Origin: Fasciola hepatica
Lineage: Eukaryota; Platyhelminthes; Trematoda; Plagiorchiida; Fasciolidae
Direction of reading: 5' to 3'
NCBI GenBank assembly: GCA_948099385.1
Contig: CANUEZ040000028.1
Location: 2,294,001 to 2,358,000, forward strand
DNA: 64,000 nucleotides
The position numbers and the translations under genes were made by a program. The notes beneath the pieces are model-generated. The model was given only the letters and a program-made list of their open reading frames with translations. It did no database searches and had not been told where the DNA came from. Within the stretch, counting starts at the first letter, position 1; every line of letters begins with the position of its first letter. Shown here piece after piece: positions 37,301 to 49,422 of this stretch.

Positions 37301-40300
37301 AGCTTCGGTGTTGGTTGCACACCATAATTCTTAAATATTGGATCTGGTCTCGATAATTTAGGGAGGCTGACAACCACTGCTTCAGAGGACGAAGTAGTGA
37401 ACCATCACCAGTTTATAATCAGTGTGATGAGTTCAGTGAGCCATAAAATCCTGGTTTAATCCAAAAGCGGTCATGTCTAGAGTCAGCCTCTTGAGGCCAG
37501 GTTATGATTTTTTTCTATTTTTCACGTAACATGTTGAAATCTTCTGTCTTATGTATTTCTACCGCTTGTGAAAAGGTGAATTAGTTCATCGCTAGTATGA
37601 ATGTATAAAGCGCAACCGTCAGAAATATTTAAGAAATAACAACAATTGATCAAATATTCATATTTCCATTCAGGAATATTTTGCTCTCACATCAGCTGAA
37701 CGTCAAAATCAATTTGAGAATTTGGCCTTGAAGCACATTTCTATCAGTCCGTTACTAATCAAGCTAGAAGGAACCGTGATGAAGACAAGCACAGGTGAAC
37801 ATCCGGACATGAGCGCCTACTACACCTATTGGGAGCAGCGACTATTTGATTTGCTTTATCAGGTCAGTGAAAGAAACAAATTGCAAAACGCTCGATAAGG
37901 ATTTTGAATCGAAATGTTAGAATGTCCTTAGGTATGTCTAATGCATTCAGACATGCGAAATGTCGTGCCCCTCGGGAGAGGGGAAAAGTGCTAGTTTGTA
38001 AAGAACTGCTGCATTTGTCACTACTAGCATATCATAAGTAGCAAATTCTTGATGCTCCTCTTAACGAAGTCAAAAAGTCAAAACTGCTTTATTCTTTTAC
38101 CTGTTTATTTATTTTGAATATTTTATATTTGCTTGAATTTCTTCATGGTTTTTTTCTTAGTCTAAATGGAAATTTCGTCTTCATATGCTTCTTTTTTCCT
38201 GTTTTTCATTGTGCAACATATGCGCGGCAGATTTGCCGCTACCGACTGGTAAGGTTTTTGTGGGAAAAGTAAATCAACGGCCATGCGTCCTTGATGCATG
38301 GTAAAACCTAGCTCCTCACCCGCAACAAGTTCTTAATCTTGATTATGTCCAAAGAAATTAATACAGAACCTGTCCGCACTTTCAAATACATGTAGTGACC
38401 TCGATCGTTCTGAGAAAGAGAACATTTTCCAGGCACTATTTTGGAATTATTTTCTCTGTGATTTAATCTGAAGCATAACTCTGACAATGCCCCATTTATT
38501 CTCTTGCTTGGGTTTTAAGGAGCTTAAAAAGCAGGAACTTTCCCTCGCCTTTGCTTTTGCACACTTTCAATTTTTCGCTGTCTGTATGCACTGTGGTCGC
38601 TTTTTTGTATCTTGAAATACCGCACATCTTTCGATTCTTAGTTAGCTCTCAATTCCGATGGAATGACTTTGCAGTTAAAGCTTAGTCTCCCTTAGTTGAA
38701 AGCCAGGTGACTGAGGGAGAGTGCATCTGATCATCGGTCGATAATTCACCCATCCTAACCCACAACGGATAGGTCGCAGTCAGGGTATGGGAGAGCATGT
38801 GCCGAGGTGACTAGTGCAGTGGATGAATCATCCCTCACGTGGACAGAAAACGACCAAGAGAAACCCGGCTCCGTCAGTCACGAAGGTCCTTGTGAATTCT
38901 CGTCGTCAGATTCATCTAGGTCGGGCGTTCCAGGTTATTGAACAAAATCGGACCCCAAACGTCTTAGACATTAATGAGGCTGTATTGTATTCTAAACTGT
39001 CCCACTAAGGCGAGGAAGAACACCTCTTTACTCTCGAACACTCCCGTTTCATTTGCCTAAAACAATATAAAAGGCGCTTATCCTTGTGCTCAGTCGTCGC
39101 ACAAAACGTATTGGTCCAAATGGTGCGGCTGCCGAGCCTCCTAATGGGCTGATGTTGAGGCTAAAAGACCGATTGTCTGGATTCACCTCAGCCTATCAAT
39201 GTGCCCCATCGTTCGGGCCATCCTGTCGATTGTAATCCCATTGTCTCAGGCCTTGGGCTCGTTACTGACCGGGAGCTGTGACGTGCGGACTGTTAACGAG
39301 AGTTGGCTGTCTATTGACGATGAGTCAGTGCATACCTTCACAATAAATAGACTTAGACCCTTTTATGCGCGCACAAACAGTTGATTCACAGTTTCTGTTT
39401 GTCTTGGCATTAGTCAATCTAATTTGCCGTTCTTTTCTGAGTAATATAACGAAACACCCGACTTTTCCCGGGAAATTTGCCGTCACATTATGCAGTTGTC
39501 CACGCAACGCCAACGCATTTCGCCACTGATGTTTACGTTGCCTTTGGTCCAGATACTTTCTCCAGTCTTTGCTTCCTCATTTATTGATAGGTTTTAGTTC
39601 ATGATCTCATACTGAAGAGTCGCGCTGACTTCCTCATGCATGAAATCAGAGCCTTTTCACGGCTTGAGTGGCAGCCAATAGACTGTGGAGTTATTGGCTG
39701 ATTCATCAACAACACAGCCTGTCTTTGATAACAGATCGGAACGTGGACTACAGCTTAATTGGCCGGCCCAGTAGACGACTTGCTTTGACCAGTCACTTGT
39801 GAAAACAGCCTTGGCCAATCGGGTGCTGGTTTTTGGAGAGATACCTGTAATGATTCGACGAGGGCCAGGTTGAACGATATTGGGGCCATTTCACATACCG
39901 CGACTTTTCGAGGGTGTCACTCCCAAGTGGGAATTATAAGCTTGGGATTAGGTTTCCAAAAACTTTGTGAATATTTGGCAAAATGCTATTTTGTGAGGGT
40001 ACAACATTTGACAGGTTTGAATGTAACAATAATTACAGTTATTTTTATCACTTTTTAGCCCAAGTTCTACAGAAAAACTAATCAGAATCACGTTTGTTCT
40101 CAGTAAGTAAAATAGGTAATGGGTTTTGTTAGAAAATAAATTCTTTCTCATTTCGGCAGCTCCCGGCTAATCATAGTTGAAGCTGGCTTCTAAAATGTAA
40201 ATCAGTCCAGAGGAATTCACCTGAGGTGGTTATTCAGTGGCAAGACAATGAGTAAGAACATATATGAATGTCTTCCGTGACAAAATTTGCACATGAATTA

Positions 40301-43300
40301 AACGCGGTATCGAAGTCTCATTAATTCTGAGACGAACAATTTAATATTAACGGTAGATTGACTCGTCTACTGCACGCAAACTCATTCTAGTTTTACTTAT
40401 AAAAGGATGTAAATAAGGCTTGTGACAACAACCTAGTTATTGAATTTACTAGGACTACTGCATTCTTGGGATATTTTCAGTCAACAATACAAATACTTCG
40501 CAAGTAGTGAATTAAAAATATCCAAAGCAATAAAATAAATATCTGGGAAATGTCAAATATTCGGATGGAAGACGAAGCAAAAATGTATGTTCATATTTCT
40601 GTTCTCGCCATTGAAAATTTTTGTGTGGCGTTTATACGGCGACTGTTCTCAGGGTGGCGTGAAAGTTAGATGAATGCAAATACATATAAATCTTTACAGA
40701 AGCAAAAGGTTGCTTCAGTTCTTCTTGTTTAATGACTACCTCACATTTCATGCTGCAGATGGTGATACGGAACTTGCAGTCCTACTTATCTCGTGTACAG
40801 CATCCAAACAGACCTTTGTTTGCAGTCGATTTGATGCTTGCCGGTACAGATGTAGTGGGAAATCCCCAGCCCGCTGAGTTGTACAGACTGGTCATTCAAG
40901 TAAGCATTGTTGATTCATGCTTGCAAGTCTAACTTTCGTGATTTAATATGATCGAAGGTCAAGGGGTGTTTTACTAACCTCTATCTATATTCTTTATTTG
41001 ATAATCTGATTCTCTCATTCCTCATCACTTTCAGTTCGCGTCCTTTGTTGTCTGATCGTTTTGTGCTGAGATAATGCAGCAAAACTGTTGCAACGATAAA
41101 GTGTTCTTGATTGTTCAAACCGGTAATTCATTTGAATAATCATCAATAATGGAGAGAGAAAGACGGGCAGGATCATGGAGAGGTTGGAACCAGTTCTCCC
41201 GTCACCGCTGATAATAGTAGTCTCGTAGTCAAAAAAGAAATTCCCACTGGTTTCAAATCCTCTAGTTACTTCTTGAGTACAGAAATTGGTACGTAATTCG
41301 TGCCACTTAGCGAAACGTTTAACATATCAGATATCATTTCGGATTTCAGTTTGAATCTGAATAGCCATGAACGCCGCGTGGAACGCAGGGGGCCATTGCG
41401 CAACACTAAACAGTCGAATAATAAAAATAGCAAACTTCCAAAGTAAAACAAAACAACGATGGATCATGGTCAGAAGGCCAGTTGAATATATGAAAATCCT
41501 AACCACTGTAATTGGCTACGTTGAGCGTATTGGGTCTCTTGGGTGAGGTGGAGGAGATCCGCCCATCCAATAGTTAGAGACATTTGAGAACATGGATGAT
41601 TACTGTGGTCAGTGATCCCTTCATATTCACCCACTTCTATTTATTGAATTTTGTGATTCACGGTCCCTCTTCAAGGCATTCATAACCTTCAGTTTTATTT
41701 TCCGACTGAGATTATTGCAATGAGATGGTACCCAGAAGCGCCGTAAATGAGACACGACTAAGGGTTTTTCTAACTAAATTGATGTAAGCGTCACTGGGAT
41801 GAAGAACAGAGTTTGAATTGATTAAACGAAAGTTCACAAAAAATGACCACTTCGCCAAATGTTCAGGGTCAGTCTGTAACTGAGTCCCGTGCAAGGAGGC
41901 TCAGAACGGCTAACAAGATTTTACCTAATATGAGATTCATTGTGCCGTATGAATGTCGAAACCACTGAAAACCATGAAAGCATGTACGGCCCTTTCATCC
42001 TTGTTAGGAATCATCAGCAGTGCACATCCAACGAGTCCCAACTGGACTCTAACCCCTGGGTAAGCGATTGTGAATGGAACACCTTAATCGCAAGGCTAAC
42101 CGGACTGGTTCTCAATGGTTTGTTGAACTTATACACCACATGATATTGCGCCCTACCGACAGTAGCATTGAATGTTAGCAGAGCATTTTTTGCACGGCGC
42201 GCGTCTCCTATTGTAACGAAGAAGGAAAGACGGGTAAGGATACCTGTATTTGAGCGGTCAAACAAGTCAAGTCCGTGAAACGTGTACAATCGTTCATATA
42301 GCCTCATTTCCAGACCGCGCTGCAGCAACATTGATCAGCCGGCTGCCTGAGTATTTCGGCTGCGTTCTGGTCAGTTGCCTCTGGCCGTCAGCTTGATTCT
42401 TTTGTGCACTAGTTCTCTTTGGCTGGTCCGATTGTTCCGGTTGACAGCTTGATCGATAGCCCCTCACATGGCTATCTTGTCGGTTGCCTGAGATCTGCCT
42501 GCTTTTCATCTGGCAGTCCGTATGCCCCTTTTTGTCTGCTTCGGAATGCTTCCGGCATATTTTCCGATTGTACTTTGGTCTATGGCTCTCGATTGATTGG
42601 CCCGATTGATTTGATATTTGCATCGTTCTGTTGCTCCAGCGTTCCTCGCTATATTATGATGGACGGTTTTTCTCTAGGGGCCTAAATATAACGAAGGAAG
42701 TCTGTTAAGAAACCTACAGAGCTTGGTTGCTTTATCAGTAGTATGAAGTTAGATTTCAGATGATATGAGATTCTAACCTGTCGTTCAGTTACCATCGCAA
42801 CTACGCAACTCCCAGACACTACCAGATTTAGTGGATATTGGCACCATTGTAACTTTCGTATTTAAAGTCCTAAAAACGCAAGCTTTTCCGGCACAATGTT
42901 CTCAATAGTACGTGCCCGACCTCATCGCTACTGATTCAGTGTTTCCATCAGGTTATACAAAACACCGTTGTTCAGATACTGACAGTAGTCGGATGGCTCA
43001 AACCAGAAGCCACCGGTTTACTTATCCGTTTGAAAGAACCGTTATAACTCCTGCTATAAGAATCGGTTGGGCCTACACCAAACCTTATCCTATAACGCAG
43101 AGCCTCAAATGAGACAGGTCAGCTTTTTCACCTAAGAAGTTAAATCTCACCGGGTAGTCGGATAACGGATGATGTTTCGTCACGTATATAAGAATTGCGT
43201 TTGGACATTGCCGGTTTGAGTCACCTGTGGCGCCGGCATGACATCTGATTATCCATCAACGGACGACTGTTCACTGCGGTAGTCTTCCTATAGAGGCGGT

Positions 43301-46300
43301 TCATAAAGACTTTCGATATTTGAGCATGGATATCTTCGCGGTGTTATTCGAAAGTCGTGGGAACACCGTATCAGTAACGCTGCGGTCAGGCACAGTGTTC
43401 GGAAGCAAAGACCAGTCACTAGGAAGGGTGCTCAAACTGAGCGGAATAATATTGTTGGGACATGTGTTATGCCTTCCAACAGATGGGCTTCTTCAGTAAA
43501 CGTTGTTCTTCGAGGCAGGTAGCGATTAGAGAGTTGGCCGACGTGGTCAGTGAACTTGGCTGTGTAGGACATGTTAGACTACTCGGTTGGGGTTCAAGAT
43601 ATCCACCCATCGGATGACGGGATGCGTTATGAGATGACTAGGCTCAGCAGTCAGTGTCGTAGTTGTATGCATTTATTTTATTTTCAGCTTTATTTTCTCT
43701 TAGGACGTTTTCTGTTTGCGTTCTACTCACATTTCTGTTCGTTTTGCTCTCTGCTAGATGATGTTGCGAAGTAATAACCCTAAGGAGGTCACGGAAGTCC
43801 GACGTTAATGGTTGGAAAAACTAAAGTGAACTGGACCGCTCTTACTGTTGTGATATATTTTCGGTTATTGATGTGTGGGCAGATGTTACATGGATACCAC
43901 TAATGACTGAGGTTGGCAAAGCCAAACCGGTCTTCTGTACAGTTGGCGATACATCACCCAATATTCGATGAGGGGATTTTCGTTCACTGTTCGAGCGATG
44001 AAATAGTTTGATATACGTGACCATTGTGTCGATCACCAGTTGAATATATCACAATCTCTATATTGTGCTGCTGCTTCATCATTATGTGTTATAGTCTGTA
44101 CTCCATATGCATCGAGTATTTTTCCGGAGAGGCCTAACAGTACACAAGTGGAATTGGCTCACTATACTTTTGTGAATCGCTCAGTGAAAGGAGGTGCTGT
44201 ATATTTACTTGAGAGCATTGAGTTCATCATATATGGTGATGCATTTCAGAACTTCACTTTGGCGGACTGTTGGTTTGCGTAAACATGTGGCTTAAGTGTA
44301 GCGTTTCCGTGGGCCTGAATTAGGTCGTTTAGTGTTTTGTAGCGTAAATTCTGTATTATTTGAATCATACACACTGTGCTTATCTAGCCTTGAGTCTTTG
44401 GTTAATAATTTATGTACGAAATTGTTCTTTTGTTAGTCTTAGGCTGTGTTTGTTGTTGCTGAAATGTTAGTATTTTTAGTGTTTGTGAGAATATTTCTTC
44501 CGAATGGTTCCATTTAGGGTGGCACATCGTCAATTCCCACAGTTGCAGGTGTTACACTTGTACCTCTGGTGTTTATTTGCTGCTGATTCAACGTTGTGAC
44601 TTCCAGAGGAATGGTATTACGGGAATTCAACGAACACTAATATGCGAGTCTGTTGACGGAAAAACCTAAATTCAAATGAACTATAGGTGGTGATATTCAC
44701 CATCATATGATTTTTTACCGACACAATAAATGACACGGCTACTTTTTGTTGGGTACCCGCATCTGGTGAGCTGCTTAGGATAGGTTCATTTAGGCGTGTG
44801 CAAAATATCGGCCCAGGTGTCACAAAGACAGTGACTGTATGACTGTGTGGTTTATTTGTGAGTTCTCACAATGAACATTTGTACAGTATATGCTGGTTTA
44901 ACTTCGGACGAGAAGAGAAGGTCGTATAGTGCTCTTGTGATTTCTTTTGTGACACGCGAAAATTCGTTATTTACGCGTTATTCACAGACCCCTTCAGCAG
45001 GCCCGTAACCAACCACAGCACAAACTAGTGGGCCTGGGGTATGGGAGTACAGAACTGAAGTTCAAGTCTTCAATAGACAAAGCAATAACAGTAATTTTTT
45101 TCGACCAAGTGAGATTTTATTCTATGTACACCGGTAATTTTGGTGCATTTTAGGAGTTACGTGATGCAGTTGAGATCACACGACTGATAGTACGCTGGTG
45201 TCGCGGTTCATGCAAAATCGCTCCGGGAATCAAAGTTGACGGTACAGATGAATTGTACCGATTCACGTTTTACGAGGAGATTGCTAAATCGGCTGAAGTG
45301 GCTGATCTGGTACAACAAATCGCTCGAACGTACGCTAGTCATGTGGATAAAATGAAACGCTATCAAGATAGCTGGCGCAAACACAAGAGTAAATTTTTCC
45401 CTAACAAAGTGAGTGACATTTATTTACCTAAAGTAGCCTCTAGTCATTTAGTCCTATAACAGCTGAAGGAAATAGACATATGTTCAAGCCAACGAACAGA
45501 AACCCTATTTGGAGGTCATTACCAGCTTTCTGAATAGTATTTGGTTTCTGAACTCACATGTATCGTTCAGAGTATACTTGTTATTGATGAAATGTGTGTA
45601 GGGGTCCCTCCAGCATCTAGTAGTGGTCAAAATCTTCATTTTCTGTCGTCAACTAAAGAGCCGTCACGCTTTCCAAAAGCCGACCATCGCCAGACATCTC
45701 CATGACCTTCCACTCCATCAGCAATATTGCAGTTTGGGACTTTTGGTGTCAAAGCAATGTATTTTACATATATATTTCTGTTCTGTAAGAGTATTATCGT
45801 CTTTCCTGAGGTCAGCGGGGTCTAACAAGATTGTCTTTTCTTTGTTTTAATTTTACTTTTCTAAAGAATTTTCTGTTAAGCACATTGCCATAACAAACAG
45901 AATTGGAACTCACCTTACACGGATAACTTCGCCTCCCTAGTTGATGAAATACAGACCATGCAATACGCCCTGTACACCTTAACTATCGAATCGTTCATGT
46001 ATAGTATGCACTTTGATCTACTCAAGTTCAAAGTTGTTTTATAAAACTTTCAGGGTTCGGTGCCAGTGACAACTAGTTAGAAGTACTTTTTAGCTTCATG
46101 GCAGCTGGTGGAGATGCACCACGAGCAGCGAAATTCCGTCTATGATATTTGCTTGCCACCTCGAAATTCGACTCACTCTGAAGTGACGGGTGAACAATGC
46201 CACTGTATGTATTGCTTTGTGAGAGCTGGCCGCTTCGCGCTGAAAACCAGCCGTGGATTACCGTATCTAACCACAGGAATCTCTGAGACACTTCTTGCGT

Positions 46301-49300
46301 TTGGAGGAATCAGTCAATGTGCAACTGTGAGGTTTGTCATCGTGTGTTGAGAGTTGGGAGCAAAGTACTCATTCCGTATTACCTACTGCACCTTTTGTCA
46401 ACTTTTTCGTATGTCTGTTTCTCGTCCGCAGTTTTGTGATTATAAGTAAGAAATGCAAAGTGACCGTCGTTTCATAGCTCAGCAAGGAAATGTAAAGAAG
46501 CCCACGTTGACATAAGCTTCAGGTACCGCTTCTCAACCTACCGGTTGGTATCAGGGGATGAAGAAGATTTGGTTGCATACATTGGCACGTGCGACTGAGA
46601 ATAAAAGTCAGTGTTACGTCTATAGAGTGGCGTCGATTTTTTTCATTACAACATTTTGATCATTGAAAAAAATACGTCTCTAATTGTGCCGTATTTCCCA
46701 TATCCTCGTTTTTCGTTCAACGGCATATTATAGGAAGCTCAAGTGGAGAAGTGGACAAGCAAAGGAAGAACTGCTATTGAAATTCATGAGAAAATTTTGG
46801 AGATGGAAGGAAAACTGGCCGAGCTGTGTTCCGTACCCGGTGAACGTTTGGTTGGTTGTATTCAGCTTCGTCTAAAGGAACTCATTCATAATGTGGAAGA
46901 GCAGAGTCGGAAATGGACCAGAGCCTACGCAAAACAATTGCATCAAGTTGGGCACGAATTACTGTTGAATTTGGGGGATGAATTTAAGGTAAATTGCATA
47001 CATCTGGTCCATTCTAATAGCCATTTCCTGCCCCAGTATCGTCGTACAATCCATTTATTTAGCTTTATTGATCTCATTCGTCATGATATATTTCCGATGT
47101 AGATGAACCCCTAAAGAGCAGAACGTACCCAGAAAATAAGAAAATTTTTAAACTAAACGCTTAGCTACCATTTACGGCGAAGTTATCCACGTAGATATAC
47201 GAGGTGATTTGACTTCCGAATCTCCATCGTTTATCGCGCTCTGTTGTATTCTAGTCTTGACCTAATTTTGATGAAGCACGATTAATGTTATTTTGTTGGT
47301 TCAGTAAGTAGATTTTGCACTGATTTCTTCCTTGATCATATATTCCTATAACGTACTATAGTCTAGTCGATTAATATTTATTCGAGCAACATTTTAGGCC
47401 GTTCAGATGTTATTTAAATGAGAACATAACCAAACATTCTTTTTTGATATCTTAGCAAGCTTTTGACAAAATAAAGCTATTTGGACTTGTCATTCCTATG
47501 CATATCAACAATAACAAATGGTGTAATCTGTTGAATATATATGTCAAAAGACTGGTCACGGCACCGCTTTCTGACGTTTATATTACCTTTTTTATCGGTT
47601 ATGAAAAATAAGTCGTGTATGTTTCAATTTGGATTCAGAGACAGTCAGAAGAACTGGAGAAGTGTCCTACCACTTTGGATGAATTGAAGGCGCTCCTAAA
47701 ACTGATTCGTGATTTGCGATTGGGGAGTTTGGACGTGGAACTTCAAATTCGCGACATTCAAGAGCGTTATCGACTCCTCCGTTTTCACCAGTTTGCCGTG
47801 CCTCCGGATGAAAATGCTCAAATGATGGGAATCATGTCAAGCTGGAACCAACTTCTTGATGCAGCTCATATCAAGGAAAAGTCGTTAGGCAGTGTGAAAC
47901 GTAAATTTACAAAAATCACTGAGGAAGAGATTCGAAAGTTCGCTCTGGTGGTTGAGGACTTGACAAGGCGGTTCTATGAAGAAGGTCCGGGAACAAAGAT
48001 AAATGATCTAGATGCAGGATCCGCTGAATTGAGCGTAAGTTACACGGAAACCTACTTATTTTATCTAAACTTTATTCAAACAAACGAAATAAAACCTGTT
48101 TACACCTCCTGTCCCTGTTGAGACACTAGTTTTCTATGTACGTTTGCTTATCTTTTAATTAGAGGAGCTACTTTGACGTCAGTGGTACGCTTTCATGGCA
48201 ACATAGCTGTTTCTGATTATCTGAGCCTGCTTTTTTCGTTCCTTTGTTGCAGACTAGAATTTAACATCAAAAACAATACCAAAGTAATTTTCCTCATTTT
48301 ACTGCAACTACAGATCCCTTGTAGCACCAATAAATGCATACAACCACCAGTTCCCGTGGTGAATATAAACAAAAAAGACGGAAACAGTTTCGCACGGCTT
48401 GTGTCCAAGGCTTTCAACTTTGTTTCCATTTGTTTGTTCATGTATAAACTGCGATACTAAGCTTTCCCTGTGGCATGCACTATACAGAGACAGTGATAAA
48501 ATCCTAGACAAAAATTGTCCAATGTCGTGATTCTGGTTTCTCGTCTGAAGCTAAATGAATGTCAATGTACTTTAGAAGAATAGTTGAAAAAGTTTTTGGA
48601 TATCGATTTGCTTGAAATTAAAAAGGTTATACCGTGATTATGAAAAAAATGCAGAACTGTATAACGTAATGAGTATAAATTCAGTCTAAATGAATTTTCT
48701 ATCGCTTTGTTAGCGCGGACGGCTTTCGACGGCAGCTATCAGTTGTTGCCTCTCAAGAGTTGAATCGACATTGAGCATGCAACAGCGGAAAGTTGGAAAC
48801 CGTCCAGTTGAAATTTTCACTGCGCATTGGTAGAAAAATGAACCGTTCAAGGTTCAAACTAGCTTGCATCACTCTGTATTTATGGATCATCCTGATACAA
48901 CTGACGCAAATATACTGGTTATTTCTCTTGAATTTAAAGTTGATCTTATCAGTGTTTAACACTCACCACAAACCCACGTTAGGTAAATCAAAATGCGTAT
49001 CCAACTTCCGGGATGGAATCGCTTCACGGTTGCAGTTAAGGCATGTGTTTTTGATGGTATGAGCCTCTCACTCGTATGTTTATATTAAATCGACAGCGCA
49101 AAGGTGGTTGCTGGAGTAACGAAAAAGGGGGAGCGCCTGATGCTCGAAACCCTCCATTCCATCAACTCGCTCGGATGATTCGTCGAGATCGATAAGCATT
49201 ACGTAACCCCGGCAAGACCGGTGCAGAAAGGTCGAGAAACGGACAGACAAACAACACACCAAAAACACACTGAACCAGCCGTCCCATTTGCACTCATTTA

Positions 49301-49369
49301 CTCGCGTTCGACAGCGAGTCCTAGTTAGGATCGAAACGTCACAACAAACGTTTTAGAACTAAGTGTACA

Positions 49370-49422
<53 letters not shown>

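Larger units (their letters stand above)
30231..37673. other. DNAH10 intron 9 (7.4 kb), repeat-rich
   Basis: The longest intron of the window. It holds the hammerhead element copy 1 with a nested RTE-like tail, a jockey/CR1-like remnant on the - strand (about 32200-33130), two (AT)n tracts, and a long RTE-like copy between them. The stretch 30940-32200 shows no recognisable content. Confidence 0.6.
40900..45153. other. DNAH10 intron 11 (4.3 kb)
   Basis: It contains the repeat with a degenerate hammerhead (41950-42331), a low-complexity stretch (42294-42660), RTE-like fragments around 42905-43790 and copy 2 of the 394-bp duplication. The stretch 44262-45153 shows no recognisable content. Confidence 0.55.

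Noticed and set aside
39199..39384. Ty3/gypsy pol C-terminus
   Set aside because: Only a short ending (INRLRPFYAR) is reminiscent; no integrase or RT motif upstream and no LTRs seen.
42014..42331. Host gene on the - strand in intron 11
   Set aside because: The frame ends in a ribozyme core and resembles a recurring repeat-derived protein fragment; no splice or promoter context supports a gene.
49145..49170. cctgatgctcgaaac as a hammerhead core
   Set aside because: There is no stem II between the two halves and the A of CTGATGA is missing; at best a deletion relic, not supportable.
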